From NCBI GenBank assembly GCA_002928965.1, contig PERU01000001.1, positions 372,001-436,000 on the forward strand: DNA of 64,000 bases, given 5' to 3'. Of this stretch, positions 43,624 to 53,532 are shown piece by piece. Below the pieces are notes generated by a model that did no database searches, was not told the DNA's origin, and worked only from the letters and a program-made list of their open reading frames with translations. How positions within the stretch are numbered: position 1 is the first letter of the stretch; each line of letters begins with the position of its first letter. The position numbers and the translations under genes were made by a program. This DNA comes from Methylomonas sp. Its GTDB lineage: Bacteria; Pseudomonadota; Gammaproteobacteria; Methylococcales; Methylomonadaceae.

Positions 43624-45999
43624 ATGACACAAACACCCAACAACCTAGCTGCCTACATCTGGTCCTTAGCCGACTTGTTACGCGGTGACTTTAAGCAAAG
43701 TCAGTACGGTCGTATCATCTTGCCGTTTACTTTGTTACGCCGCCTTGAATGCGTATTGGCAGACAGCAAAGAAGCGGTGTTAGCGCAGGTTGAAAAAGTA
43801 CAAGCCATGAACGTGTCAGAAGAGGCACAAGAAAAGCTGCTGCTTCGAGCAACCAACGGTTTGTCGTTTTACAGCACCTCCAAAATGGACCTGTCCAAAC
43901 TGGGTGAAGCCGATATCGCCACTAATCTTGAATCTTACATTCAAAGCTTTTCAAAAGACGCGCGGGAGATTTTTGAGCATTTTAAGTTTGTAGAATTTAT
44001 TGGCCAACTCAACGATGCCAATCTGCTCTATAAGATTGTCCAAAAGGTCCGGCAAACGGATTTGAGTCCCAAGGCCATTTCAAATCATGACATGGGCTTG
44101 GTGTTTGAAGAGCTGATTCGACGTTTTGCAGAAAGCTCAAATGAAACCGCTGGCGAACACTTTACCCCGCGCGACATTATCCGCCTCACCACCTCGCTGG
44201 TGTTCATGGAAGATGATGACGCACTGACCAAACCCGGCATTATTCGCACGCTCTATGATGCAACCGGCGGCACCGGTGGCTTTCTCTCCGCAGGCATGGA
44301 ATATGTTCACGAACTCAATCCACACGCCGTGATACGCGCTTACGGCCAAGAACTCAATCCGGAAAGTTATGCCATCTGCAAAGCGGACATGCTGATCAAA
44401 GGACAGGAAGTTAAAAACATCAAGCTCGGCAATACCCTGTCCAATGACCAACTGTATGCCGACAAATTTGACTACATGCTGTGCAATCCGCCCTTTGGTG
44501 TGGACTGGAAAAAGATTGAAACCGACATCAAAGACGAACACACGCTAAAAGGCTTTGACGGTCGTTTTGGGCCCGGTTTACCGCGTGTATCGGACGGTTC
44601 ATTGCTGTTCTTATTGCACCTGATCAGCAAGCTAAGACCGAATGACGGTGACGTACAGGGACGTACTAATGTCGCGGGAGGCTCGACGCCGGGAGCGACC
44701 GGTTCTCGCATCGGCATTATTCTCAACGGCTCACCGCTGTTCACCGGTGGTGCGGGTTCTGGCGAATCGGAAATCCGTCGTTACATCCTGGAAGCGGATT
44801 TATTGGAAGCCATTGTCGCGTTGCCAACCGACATGTTTTACAACACCGGTATCTCGACGTATATCTGGATACTCTCCAATAAAAAACCCGCCCAACGCAA
44901 AGGCAAAGTGCAGTTGATCAACGGCGTCAATTTATACGGCAAAATGCGCAAGTCATTGGGCAGCAAGCGCAACGTCATGGACGATGAAGACATTGCGACT
45001 ATCACCCGCTGCTTTGGTGCTTTTGAAGTGGTGGATACGCGTGAACTGGACAAACCCGCCGAGCAAAAAAGCAATCGCGGCAGACAATCATCAAACCCAA
45101 AATCCGAAGCGGTAAAAACCTTTGCCAGCAAAATTTTTCATACCTACCAATTTGGCTATCGCCGCATCACGATAGAACGCCCCTTGCGCGAGTCGTACCA
45201 ATTTAGCGATGAACGGATAGACAGCTTGCGTTTTGATAGCGGCGCGTTAAACGCTGCCATGCAATGGATTTACGCCGACTATGCGATTGACGACAACTGG
45301 TCGGATGCGCCGGATTGTGAACAGTACGGCGACTTGACCGCGCACCATGAAGCCATTCGCAAGCATTGCAAAACTCACTTTAGCGAACTCAAAGAAAAAC
45401 AGCTCAAAGACCTGTTGGATCGTAACCTGTGGCGGAATCAAAAACAGCTGCTGCTGAAAGCGCGGCAATTGCAGACAGTGATGGGTCTGGAACAGCATGA
45501 CGATATGAACCGGTTTGATGATGCTCTCAATGCGGCTGGTAAAAAAGCCGGTGTGGTTTTGGACGCGAAAGACAAAAAACAGATTAAAGCCGCTGTCAGC
45601 TGGAAAAATCCCGCGGCAGAAAAGGTCATTAAAAAAATCCATAGCGGTAAATTGAACCCCCTCTACGGCCTGTTTGCAGTGGATGGACGCATCATCGAAT
45701 ACCAAGTGGACAGCGATCTGCGTGACAATGAGAACGTGCCGCTTGATCCCAGTCAATCAGTCAGTGCCATTAACGAAGCCTACTTTCTCAAGGAAGTACA
45801 ACCGCATGTGCCGGATGCCTGGATCGATGCCAGCAAGAAAGACGATAAAGACCAGCAAATCGGCATAGTCGGTTATGAAATTCCGTTTAACCGGCATTTT
45901 TACCAATACCAACCACCTAGGGATTTAGTGGAGATCGATGCCGACTTGGATAAAGTCAGCGCCGAGATTATGGCGTTGTTGCGTGAGGTACATTCGTGA
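43624..45999 (+). CDS. hsdM: Type I restriction-modification methyltransferase subunit
   Basis: HsdM methylates adenine in the target sequence set by HsdS and is needed for restriction with HsdR. The 791-residue protein has an HsdM N-terminal helical domain, the SAM motif [14 protein letters not shown], the catalytic NPPFGVDW and a long C-terminal extension (about 280 residues) beyond the usual ~500. An HsdM subfamily of this length is known to accompany HsdR of about 1080 residues, as here. The 3' end is copied at 46717-46767. Confidence 0.93.
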   Translation: MTQTPNNLAAYIWSLADLLRGDFKQSQYGRIILPFTLLRRLECVLADSKEAVLAQVEKVQAMNVSEEAQEKLLLRATNGLSFYSTSKMDLSKLGEADIATNLESYIQSFSKDAREIFEHFKFVEFIGQLNDANLLYKIVQKVRQTDLSPKAISNHDMGLVFEELIRRFAESSNETAGEHFTPRDIIRLTTSLVFMEDDDALTKPGIIRTLYDATGGTGGFLSAGMEYVHELNPHAVIRAYGQELNPESYAICKADMLIKGQEVKNIKLGNTLSNDQLYADKFDYMLCNPPFGVDWKKIETDIKDEHTLKGFDGRFGPGLPRVSDGSLLFLLHLISKLRPNDGDVQGRTNVAGGSTPGATGSRIGIILNGSPLFTGGAGSGESEIRRYILEADLLEAIVALPTDMFYNTGISTYIWILSNKKPAQRKGKVQLINGVNLYGKMRKSLGSKRNVMDDEDIATITRCFGAFEVVDTRELDKPAEQKSNRGRQSSNPKSEAVKTFASKIFHTYQFGYRRITIERPLRESYQFSDERIDSLRFDSGALNAAMQWIYADYAIDDNWSDAPDCEQYGDLTAHHEAIRKHCKTHFSELKEKQLKDLLDRNLWRNQKQLLLKARQLQTVMGLEQHDDMNRFDDALNAAGKKAGVVLDAKDKKQIKAAVSWKNPAAEKVIKKIHSGKLNPLYGLFAVDGRIIEYQVDSDLRDNENVPLDPSQSVSAINEAYFLKEVQPHVPDAWIDASKKDDKDQQIGIVGYEIPFNRHFYQYQPPRDLVEIDADLDKVSAEIMALLREVHS

Positions 46000-46056
46000 A
46001 CAAACCTCTAGCCAAGCGTATGTTCATCCCTTTGAAAATCATCATAGAGGGATGAC

Positions 46057-46590
46057 ATGCACTATCGGCGACTTTATCAACCCGGTGCCCGTTACTTTTT
46101 TACCGCCGTGACCGAAAATAGAGAACCGCTGTTAATCGATCATATTGAACGATTGCGTGCCGCCTTTCGTTTGTGTTTATCACGTTACCCCTTTGAGATT
46201 GATGCAATAGTCGTGTTACCGGAGCATTTACATACGCTATGGCGATTACCGGAAAACGATGCCGATTTCTCTAAACGCTGGATGGTGATTAAACGTAAAT
46301 TTTCAGCAGGCTTGCCAAGCCGGGTTGTCAGTGATTCCAAGACCCAAAAGCGTGAAAAAGGCATTTGGCAGCGACGGTTTTGGGAGCATTACATTCGCGA
46401 TGAAGAGGATTGGCGCCGGCATGTGGATTACATTCATTTTAATCCGGTTAAACATGGATACGTTTCCAAACCGCAGGATTGGCCGCACAGCTCATTTAAC
46501 CAGGCTGTCCGCAAAGGATGGTATGAGCCGGGCATTGTGTTGGATGATCAATTGATCGGGTTAAATCATGAAAACATCGGCAATGAATAG
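46057..46590 (+). CDS. REP-associated tyrosine transposase (RAYT)
   Basis: The 177-residue Y1_Tnp-type protein has the metal-binding histidine pair in VVLPEHLHTLWRLPENDADF and the REP-transposase C-terminal pattern RRHVDYIHFNPVKHGYV. RAYTs are single-copy HUH-like enzymes that bind and cut REP sequences. It is immediately followed by a REP pair (46632-46709), and another is at 47869-47970. Its insertion separates hsdM from the nuclease gene. Confidence 0.9.
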   Translation: MHYRRLYQPGARYFFTAVTENREPLLIDHIERLRAAFRLCLSRYPFEIDAIVVLPEHLHTLWRLPENDADFSKRWMVIKRKFSAGLPSRVVSDSKTQKREKGIWQRRFWEHYIRDEEDWRRHVDYIHFNPVKHGYVSKPQDWPHSSFNQAVRKGWYEPGIVLDDQLIGLNHENIGNE

Positions 46591-46631
46591 AATAAGCAGG
46601 ATGAGCAAAGCACGTACGATGGGCAAAACCC

Positions 46632-46709
46632 GTAGGATGGGCAAAGCGACAGCGTGCCCATCATTTAAACGCCTTGATGGGCACGTCGTACCTCCTTTGC
46701 CCATCCTAC
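46632..46709. repeat. REP pair (BIME-like) after the RAYT gene
   Basis: GTAGGATGGGCAAAG (46632 on) and its complement ending at 46709 (CTTTGCCCATCCTAC) flank GCGTGCCCATCA and TGATGGGCACG, giving two REP units in opposite orientation. The same sequence recurs at 47869-47970 and as a single unit at 49367-49397. Confidence 0.88.
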
Positions 46710-46716
46710 AATGGCT

Positions 46717-46767
46717 GGATAAAGTCAATGCCGAGATTATGGCGCTATTGCGTGAGGTGCCTTGCTA
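46717..46767 (+). pseudogene. Displaced copy of the hsdM 3' end
   Basis: GGATAAAGTCAATGCCGAGA... to TAA 46767 is nearly the same as the last 51 bases of hsdM (45949-45999), including the [15 protein letters not shown] coding stretch. It sits after the RAYT/REP insertion and directly before the nuclease gene. It marks the original hsdM end or an earlier hsdM allele and is not translated as part of a functional protein. Confidence 0.85.
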
Positions 46768-47811
46768 ATGCAAAGCGGCGCGAATTTTATCCAAAACAGT
46801 GAATACAAAAAATGGCTGAAGGATCTTAAGCAAAAGGTATTACACACCCAACTTAAAGCCGCCGTTGCCGTCAATACCACACTAGTACAATTTTACTGGG
46901 AGATGGGTGAAGAGATTATCCGCAGACAAGCGCAATCCAACTGGGGTGATGGCTTTATCCAACAACTCAGCCAGGATTTAATGGCAGAATTTCCTGAAAT
47001 GAAAGGCTTTTCAGCGCGCAATCTCAAGTATATCCGCCAATGGGTTGGGTTTTATACCCGCGCTCCTGCAATTGGGCAACAAGCTGTTGCCCAATTAACC
47101 CAAATCCCTTGGGGCCACCATTTAAAGATAATCGCCCACTGCCAAAGTAGAGCCGAAGCCCTGTATTACGTGCAAAAAACCCAGGAACACGGCTGGAGCC
47201 GCAGCGTATTAACCCACCAAATGCAAAGTGGTTTATGGACTCGCGAAGGTAAAGCGATTACTAACTTTACCGCGACTTTACCCAGTCCCCAATCTGATCT
47301 GGCGCAACAAACCTTAAAAGACTCGTATATTTTTGATTTTCTCACCCTCAGCAAGCAACACAGCCAACGGGAACTAGAACAAGGCTTGATTGAGCATATC
47401 ACCCATTTCCTATTAGAACTGGGCGCGGGTTTTGCCTATATGGGTAAACAGTATCCGGTGCAAGTGGGCGAGCGCGAATTCTTTATCGACTTACTGTTTT
47501 ATCACACCCAACTGCATTGCCATGTGGTGATCGAACTCAAAATCGGCGACTTTGAGCCGGAACATGCCGGTAAACTGAATTTTTACATCAAAGTAATTGA
47601 TGAACAATTACGCGGCGCAGCGGATCAACCCACTATCGGCATACTGCTGTGTAAACACAAAGACAAGCTAGTAGCCGAATATGCGTTGAGTGATATTCAA
47701 AAACCGATTGGTGTCTCGGAATATCAGCTAACCCAATCACTGCCTAAAGACCTGCAATCCAAATTGCCCAGTATTGAAGACATTGAAAATGAATTGAGCG
47801 GTGAGTTATGA
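46768..47811 (+). CDS. DUF1016/YhcG-type PDDEXK nuclease-family protein
   Basis: The 347-residue protein has an N-terminal helical DUF1016 domain (LVQFYWEMGEEIIRRQAQ, GFSARNLKYIRQWVGFY) and a C-terminal PD-(D/E)xK nuclease domain (FIDLLFYHTQLHCHVVIELK with D and ExK). YhcG-like genes often accompany type I restriction loci and are thought to be nucleases. The ATG directly follows the copied hsdM stop. It overlaps the hsdS fragment by four bases. Confidence 0.85.
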   Translation: MQSGANFIQNSEYKKWLKDLKQKVLHTQLKAAVAVNTTLVQFYWEMGEEIIRRQAQSNWGDGFIQQLSQDLMAEFPEMKGFSARNLKYIRQWVGFYTRAPAIGQQAVAQLTQIPWGHHLKIIAHCQSRAEALYYVQKTQEHGWSRSVLTHQMQSGLWTREGKAITNFTATLPSPQSDLAQQTLKDSYIFDFLTLSKQHSQRELEQGLIEHITHFLLELGAGFAYMGKQYPVQVGEREFFIDLLFYHTQLHCHVVIELKIGDFEPEHAGKLNFYIKVIDEQLRGAADQPTIGILLCKHKDKLVAEYALSDIQKPIGVSEYQLTQSLPKDLQSKLPSIEDIENELSGEL

Positions 47812-47860
47812 AATATCAGGCTTATCTTGAATATAAAGACTCTGGGGTTGAATGGTTGGG
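47808..47860 (+). pseudogene. Truncated copy of the hsdS 5' end
   Basis: ATGAAATATCAGGCTTATCT... encodes KYQAYLEYKDSGVEWL and matches the start of hsdS at 48026-48075 with few differences, then runs into REP sequence (GGGCAAAGCACGTAGG). It is an hsdS start cut by the REP insertion; hsdS itself begins again at 48017. Confidence 0.85.
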
Positions 47861-47868
47861 CAAAGCAC

Positions 47869-47970
47869 GTAGGATGGGCAAAGCGGCAGCGTGCCCATCA
47901 ATTATGCGCATAGGCGTTGATGTCACGTCGAACATTGATGGGCACGTCGTACCTCCTTTGCCCATCCTAC
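47869..47970. repeat. Second REP pair, between truncated and complete hsdS starts
   Basis: GTAGGATGGGCAAAG at 47869 and CTTTGCCCATCCTAC ending 47970 are inverted copies of the same REP as at 46632-46709, with TGATGGGCACG and CGTGCCCATCA inside. The central sequence differs from the first pair. Confidence 0.87.
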
Positions 47971-48016
47971 ATCTGGTTTTTTCGTTGGGCGTAACTTTAG
48001 AAAAGGTGTGGCGGTG

Positions 48017-49363
48017 ATGGCGGGAAAATATCAGGCTTATCCTGAATATAAGGATTCTGGGGTTGAGTGGATTGGAGAAATACCAAGCGATTGGGACATG
48101 TGGAAAATTGCCCATGCCTGCCCATATATTGCAAGTGGCACAACCCCAACCTCAGATAGTGATAAGTATTATGGAGGTGAGTATCTATGGGTGACTACAG
48201 GAGAATTACGGGAAAATATTATTTTTGATACCCAGAAAAAAGTTACCGGTAAGGCATTAGTTGATATGCCTACATTGCGATTGCATCCTAAAGGTTCTGT
48301 TTCAATTGCCATGTATGGCGCAACAATAGGTCGCCTTGGGATTTTTGGTAAAGAGGCCACAACCAATCAAGCCTGTTGTGTAATGCCGCCGTCAAAGGTA
48401 CTACATAATAAATACCTGTTTTATTGGCTTTATGCCACTCGAAATGAAATTATTAACTTATCGTCCGGCGGTGGCCAGCCCAATGTAAATCAAGAAAAAA
48501 TCGCTTCTCTTAAAATTAGTGCTCCACATTATGAATTGCAAATAAAAATCGTCAACTTCCTCGACCACGAAACCGCCAAAATAGACACCCTGATTGAAAA
48601 ACAACAACAGCTCATCCAACTGTTAAAAGAAAAACGTCAGGCAGTGATTAGTCATGCTGTGACCAAAGGTTTAAATCCTGATGTGCCTATGCGGGATTCT
48701 GGGGTTGAGTGGCTGGGTGAAGTGCCTGCGCATTGGGAAGTTAAACGAATCAAACACTTTGGGAAAATTATCGGTGGATATGCTTTTAAAAGTAATGATT
48801 TTTGTGATTCTGGAATTAAAGCCATAAAAATATCAAACGTATCGCATCTCTTTTTTGAATGGAGTGATAGTTCATTTCTACCTGAAAACTTTTTATTTGA
48901 GAAAAGAGAATATGTTCCTCCAAAAGATTCTTTGATATTTGCTATGACAAGACCAATTATTAGCGGTGGCGTTAAAGTTGCGAAATTTGACTTGGATGAA
49001 GAATGTTTAGTTAATCAAAGAGTGGGGTTTCTAAAGCCATCACATAAGATTAATCAAGATTATTTAATGTATGTTGCTCAATCAAACAGTTTTTTCTGTG
49101 CTTTTGACAACAATATAACAGCCACAAATCAACCAAATATATCTTCAGAAGGTATTGAAGATATAAGATTTTCTTGTCCTAATTTATCAGAACAGGCAGA
49201 AATCGTGGGTTACATTAGTGCTATTTCAAAGTTGTTTGAAAATACTCTCAACAAGGTAAATGAACAAATTGAACTCATGCAAGAACGTCGCACCGCCCTA
49301 ATTTCCGCCGCCGTCACCGGCAAAATCGATGTCAGAAACTGGGTCGCTCCTGCGCATCCCTAG
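48017..49363 (+). CDS. hsdS: Type I restriction-modification specificity subunit
   Basis: HsdS recognises the bipartite DNA target of the complex. The 448-residue protein has two target-recognition domains (about residues 15-170 and 230-390), each followed by a conserved helical repeat (LDHETAKIDTLIEKQQQLIQ and INEQIELMQERRTALISAA-type). The segments VEWIGEIPSDW and VEWLGEVPAHW start each half. ATG 48017 is chosen because KYQAYPEYKDSG is the family start. A REP unit follows the stop. Confidence 0.92.
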   Translation: MAGKYQAYPEYKDSGVEWIGEIPSDWDMWKIAHACPYIASGTTPTSDSDKYYGGEYLWVTTGELRENIIFDTQKKVTGKALVDMPTLRLHPKGSVSIAMYGATIGRLGIFGKEATTNQACCVMPPSKVLHNKYLFYWLYATRNEIINLSSGGGQPNVNQEKIASLKISAPHYELQIKIVNFLDHETAKIDTLIEKQQQLIQLLKEKRQAVISHAVTKGLNPDVPMRDSGVEWLGEVPAHWEVKRIKHFGKIIGGYAFKSNDFCDSGIKAIKISNVSHLFFEWSDSSFLPENFLFEKREYVPPKDSLIFAMTRPIISGGVKVAKFDLDEECLVNQRVGFLKPSHKINQDYLMYVAQSNSFFCAFDNNITATNQPNISSEGIEDIRFSCPNLSEQAEIVGYISAISKLFENTLNKVNEQIELMQERRTALISAAVTGKIDVRNWVAPAHP

Positions 49364-49366
49364 CTG

Positions 49367-49397
49367 GTAGGATGGGCAAAGCACAGCGTGCCCATCA
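49367..49397. repeat. Single REP unit after hsdS
   Basis: GTAGGATGGGCAAAGCACAG followed by CGTGCCCATCA is the same REP as in the two upstream pairs. The following ~100 bases to 49495 form an open frame (LKGKRAKFAKQVIEHLANAK) in phase with hsdS but without a start, possibly the end of a lost gene. Confidence 0.8.
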
Positions 49398-49500
49398 AAC
49401 TGAAGGGCAAACGGGCGAAATTTGCTAAGCAGGTAATAGAGCATCTGGCAAATGCCAAGCTTCGTATGGACAATAAAAATGAGTTAGGACAATAGACGCT

Positions 49501-49791
49501 ATGAATCGTCAACAAGCACTAGAAACGCTAAGTAAGCTTAAACCTCAATTAGTGGAACGCTTTGGAGTCACCCGATTGGCTCTGTTTGGTTCGACGGTAC
49601 GCGATGAGGCAAAACCGGGCAGCGATATTGATGTTGTGGTGGCTTTTGATAGCCCCGCCACCTCTGCAAAATACTTTGGCGTGCAATTCTATTTAGAAGA
49701 TGAACTGGGTGCGCCGGTTGATCTGGTGACCGAAAATGCCATTCGCCCAGAGTTGCGAACATTTATAGAACAGGAAGCGATTAATGTATGA
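49501..49791 (+). CDS. MNT-type nucleotidyltransferase inside the hsd operon
   Basis: The 96-residue protein has the motif ALFGSTVRDEAKPGSDIDVV, the GSx-DxD pattern of minimal nucleotidyltransferases. Unlike the pair at 12926 there is no HEPN partner next to it. It overlaps the hsdR start by eight bases and so is translated with the restriction subunit. An antitoxin-like or regulatory role is possible; unknown. Confidence 0.83.
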   Translation: MNRQQALETLSKLKPQLVERFGVTRLALFGSTVRDEAKPGSDIDVVVAFDSPATSAKYFGVQFYLEDELGAPVDLVTENAIRPELRTFIEQEAINV

Positions 49792-52700
49792 ACGGGAAAG
49801 CGTCTTTCAAAACGACATGATTCAGCAGTTGCTCGCTAACGGCTGGCTGTTGGGTAAATCTGAACACTACAACCGCGAACTGGCGTTATATCCGGACGAT
49901 TTGCTGGGTTTTGTCAAAGAAACCCAAGATACCCAATGGCAAAAATTCTGTTCGCTTTACCCGAACAATCCAGAGCACAAGTTTTTGGAACGTGTTGCCA
50001 GTCAGTTGAATAAATCCGATCCCAATGCTGCCAATAAAGAAATGCGCACTTTTGGCACCTTGGGCGTGTTACGTCATGAACTGCGCGATAGAGGCACGCG
50101 CTTCAGCTTGTGTCAGTTTAAGCCTGAGCATGATTTAAACCCGGAGACCTTGGCGCGTTATCAAAAAAATCGGTGTCGTGTCGTACCTGAGTTGGTGTAC
50201 AGCCCTTGGGCTTCTGCACAGCAATGTGCGGAAACAGGCTCAAAAGCCAAAGCCTGGCGGATTGACGTGGTGTTATTTGTCAACGGTCTGCCAGTCGCGA
50301 CCTTAGAGCTAAAGTCCGAATTCAAACAAGCGGTACACAACGCGATTAAGCAATACAAAACCACCCGTCATGCGGTTGATCCCATCACCAAGAAGCCAGA
50401 GCCTTTATTAACCTTTAAGCGCGGTGCATTGGTTCACTTTGCCGTGAGTCAATATGAAGTCTACATGGCCACCCGCCTGGAAGGTGCCAATACGGTTTTT
50501 CTGCCGTTTAACAAAGGTACAAAAGATGGCGGTGCGGGTAACGATAGCCCAGACGATGTCAATCAATATGCGACCGATTACTTGTGGAATGAGGTGTTAG
50601 TACCGGCCAATTTGTTAAACATTTTGGCGCGTTTTGTTCATTTGCAGATTGAGGAGAAAGAGGACTGGGAAGGCCGTAAGTACAAGAAAGAAGCGCTGAT
50701 CTTTCCGCGTTATCACCAGTGGGATGTGGTCAACAAACTGCTGTCTGCGGCGCGTAGTGAAGGCTCAGGCCACAAATACCTGATTCAACACAGCGCCGGT
50801 TCCGGTAAATCCAATTCCATTGCCTGGACGGCGCATCAACTCTCGTCGCTGTATGATGCCAACGGCCATAAACAGTTTGATTCCGTGATCATTGTGACCG
50901 ATAGAACCGTGCTGGATGATCAGTTGCAAGACACCATCTATCAGTTTGAACATGTGGATGGCGTGGTCGGTCGCATCAACAACAAAGAAGGCGATGGTTC
51001 AAAGTCTGAAAAATTGGCGGCTGCGCTGGAAAAATCGCAACCCATTATCATCGTGACGATTCAGACTTTTCCGTATGTGTTGCGCGCAATCGAAAACAGC
51101 GTCAGTTTAAAAGAGCGTTGTTATGCCATCATCGCCGATGAAGCACATTCGTCGCAAAGCGGCTCTACCGCGCGGCAACTCAAAGAAGTGCTGATGATCG
51201 AGGCGGCGGAAGAGTGCGAAGAAGAAGTGACGACCGAGGATATTTTGGATGCGGCCATAGCGTCGCGTCGCGCATCCAAAAACGTCAGTTATTTTGCGTT
51301 TACCGCCACGCCCAAAACCAAAACCTTAGAGCTGTTTGGTCGCTGTCCTGATCCAAACCAAGCCCCTTCAAAAGACAATCTGCCTGCTGCCTATCATGTC
51401 TACAGCATGCGTCAGGCGATTGAAGAAGGCTTTATTCTGGATGTGTTGAAGAACTATACCAATTACAAGGTCGCTTATAACTTGGCGTTAAAAATCCAAG
51501 GCACTGATCAGGAAGTTGAAAGCAAAAAAGCCAAGGTCAAACTCAATCAATGGGTGCGATTACACGACTACAACATTTCGCAAAAAGTGCAGATTATTGT
51601 TGAGCACTTTAAAGATAATATCATGGGCTTATTGGGTGGACAGGCCAAGGCCATGGTTGTCACCCGTTCGCGCAAAGAGGCGGTGCGCTATAAGCTGTGC
51701 TTTGATAAATATATTAAGGATAAAGGTTACCAAAACATTCATGCGCTGGTCGCGTTTTCAGGTGAGGTGGAATTTAACAATAAAGACCCGAACACCGATG
51801 GCTTGATAGGTGAAAAGTTTAGCGAAAGCGCCATGAACCCCAATCTCAAAGGCCGCGATATGCGCAAAGCCTTTGATACCGATGATTATCAGGTCATGCT
51901 GGTCGCCAACAAATTCCAGACCGGATTTGATCAACCCAAACTGTGCGCCATGTACGTGGATAAAAAACTGGGTGGTGTGGAATGTGTGCAGACCTTGTCA
52001 CGACTGAATCGGAACTATCCCGGCAAAGCGGAAACCGGCACGTTTATTTTGGACTTTTTTAACGATCCGGACAATATTCTGCAAGCGTTTCAGCCGTATT
52101 ACCAAACGGCTGAACTGGCTGATGTATCGGATCCTGACTTAATCTTTGATCTTTACGACAAGCTGCGAGCCGCGAATGTCTTTACCTGGCAGGAAGTGGA
52201 ACAGTTTTGTGACGCGTTTTTTGTGAAAAGCAAAAGCAATGCGGCACTGGCCAATATTTGCAAACCGGCGGTTGATCGCTGGCAAAAGCGTTATAAATCG
52301 GCGGTTGATGCGTTCAAGCAAGCCAAAGACATGTTTGACCGCACCAAGAAGACCGCCGACCCGGTATTGATCGCCAATGCGGAAAACTGCTTCAAACAAT
52401 GCAAGCATGAAAAAGATGCCCTGGAAATTTTTAAAAAGGATTTAGGTTCGTTCGTGCGGTTTTATGAGTTTATGTCGCAGATTGTAGATTATGACGATAA
52501 GGCACTGGAAAAACTCAGTCTCTATGCCCGCAACCTTCGTCCGCTGCTGCGCGAAACCTTTATGGAAGAAGACAGCATCGATTTGGATAACGTGACCTTG
52601 AGTCATTACCGCCTGTCCATCATCCGGAAGCAAGACCTGAAACTCAAAGAAGATGCACCGGACTATAAGCTGGTGCCTGGGGATGATTTAGGAACAGCAA

Positions 52701-53029
52701 AACCAAGAGACAGAAAAGAAGAACGCCTGTCGCAGATTATTAGCCGCTTGAACGAGCTGTTTATTACCGACAACCTGACAGAGAAAGACCTGGTCAATTA
52801 CGCTTACACCATCAGGGACAAAGTCAGTGAAAACGCGGTTGTCATGAATCAGATTGCTAATAACAGCGCTGAGCAAGCGATGCTGGGCGATTTTGGCAAG
52901 GCGATTGACGATGCCATCATCGATAGCAGTGAAGCACACCAAAATCAGATGATGCAGCTTTTGTCCGATCCCGCTAAATCGGCGGCGTTTGCCAAGGTGG
53001 TGTTTGAGTTGTTGAAAGCGGATCAATAA
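49784..53029 (+). CDS. hsdR: Type I restriction endonuclease subunit
   Basis: HsdR translocates and cuts DNA bound by HsdMS. The 1081-residue protein has an N-terminal PD-(D/E)xK nuclease domain (WRIDVVLFVNGLPVATLELKS), a SF2 helicase with Walker A QHSAGSGKSNS, DEAH box IIADEAHSSQSG, TFTATPKTKT, and helicase motifs in KFQTGFDQPKLCAMYVDKK and QTLSRLNRNYPGK. The rest is the C-terminal coupling region. The locus (hsdM, hsdS, hsdR) appears complete. Confidence 0.93.
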   Translation: MYERESVFQNDMIQQLLANGWLLGKSEHYNRELALYPDDLLGFVKETQDTQWQKFCSLYPNNPEHKFLERVASQLNKSDPNAANKEMRTFGTLGVLRHELRDRGTRFSLCQFKPEHDLNPETLARYQKNRCRVVPELVYSPWASAQQCAETGSKAKAWRIDVVLFVNGLPVATLELKSEFKQAVHNAIKQYKTTRHAVDPITKKPEPLLTFKRGALVHFAVSQYEVYMATRLEGANTVFLPFNKGTKDGGAGNDSPDDVNQYATDYLWNEVLVPANLLNILARFVHLQIEEKEDWEGRKYKKEALIFPRYHQWDVVNKLLSAARSEGSGHKYLIQHSAGSGKSNSIAWTAHQLSSLYDANGHKQFDSVIIVTDRTVLDDQLQDTIYQFEHVDGVVGRINNKEGDGSKSEKLAAALEKSQPIIIVTIQTFPYVLRAIENSVSLKERCYAIIADEAHSSQSGSTARQLKEVLMIEAAEECEEEVTTEDILDAAIASRRASKNVSYFAFTATPKTKTLELFGRCPDPNQAPSKDNLPAAYHVYSMRQAIEEGFILDVLKNYTNYKVAYNLALKIQGTDQEVESKKAKVKLNQWVRLHDYNISQKVQIIVEHFKDNIMGLLGGQAKAMVVTRSRKEAVRYKLCFDKYIKDKGYQNIHALVAFSGEVEFNNKDPNTDGLIGEKFSESAMNPNLKGRDMRKAFDTDDYQVMLVANKFQTGFDQPKLCAMYVDKKLGGVECVQTLSRLNRNYPGKAETGTFILDFFNDPDNILQAFQPYYQTAELADVSDPDLIFDLYDKLRAANVFTWQEVEQFCDAFFVKSKSNAALANICKPAVDRWQKRYKSAVDAFKQAKDMFDRTKKTADPVLIANAENCFKQCKHEKDALEIFKKDLGSFVRFYEFMSQIVDYDDKALEKLSLYARNLRPLLRETFMEEDSIDLDNVTLSHYRLSIIRKQDLKLKEDAPDYKLVPGDDLGTAKPRDRKEERLSQIISRLNELFITDNLTEKDLVNYAYTIRDKVSENAVVMNQIANNSAEQAMLGDFGKAIDDAIIDSSEAHQNQMMQLLSDPAKSAAFAKVVFELLKADQ

Positions 53030-53347
53030 AAAGGTCATGGCATATCGACACATTACACGGGCAATCAAGTAATAAATGCCTACAAGATAGCGTTGGACGT
53101 TTAGATTCCGTGATGATAGTCATTCAGAGTTTTTGAACAGGCGAACACCAGATGCCATACCCATTAAGCTTATTGTTAACGTTGTAACCATGGGCTTGAA
53201 ACAATCAGTGTATTTCTGCAAGGTTTTCCCTGCTGTACCGTTCTGGAATGCCAGCAAATCTCTGATTGTCAGCAACAACTTGAGACAAAATGCAGCAACT
53301 GATTGCTCTAGGCCGAAGAAACTTATACAATTGCGCGCTTAACATTA
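53030..53347. other. Gene-free spacer between hsdR and the tRNA-like sequence
   Basis: No credible gene or repeat is recognised in this 318-base stretch. A 69-codon open frame at 53133-53342 has no ribosome site and no recognisable protein features. Confidence 0.5.
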
Positions 53348-53435
53348 GGAGAGATGGCCGAGCGGTCGAAGGCGCACGCCTGGAAAGTGTGTATACGGCA
53401 ACGTATCGAGGGCTCAGGCAGGCATCTCTCTTAAC
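53348..53435 (+). tRNA. tRNA-Ser(GGA)-like sequence with degenerate T arm (probably a pseudo-tRNA or altered attachment site)
   Basis: The acceptor GGAGAGA, D arm (GCCGAGCGGTCGAAGGC), anticodon arm (CACGCCTGGAAAGTGTG, anticodon GGA) and long variable arm (TATACGGCAACGTA) match gamma-proteobacterial tRNA-Ser(GGA). After GAGGG the expected T loop TTCGAAT and CCCTC are replaced by CTCAGGCAGGCA, although TCTCTCT can still pair with the acceptor. No CCA follows. The lack of a T arm should prevent normal function, and an integrase starts about 100 bases downstream. Confidence 0.75.
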
Positions 53436-53532
53436 GATTTTAAGCTGTTGATTTTAAATCACTTTCATATGTATCTTGCCAAACGCTTTATAATCTGGTA
53501 GGAATTTCTGTAACACAATAAGGCTATTTTTT

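Noticed and set aside
46632-47970. CRISPR-like reading of the repeated GGATGGGCAAAG units
   Set aside because: Only a few units, in inverted pairs with irregular spacing and next to a RAYT; this is REP/BIME structure, not a CRISPR array.
53133-53342. 69-codon frame between hsdR and the tRNA-like sequence
   Set aside because: No ribosome site, no domain, and odd composition; treated as chance.
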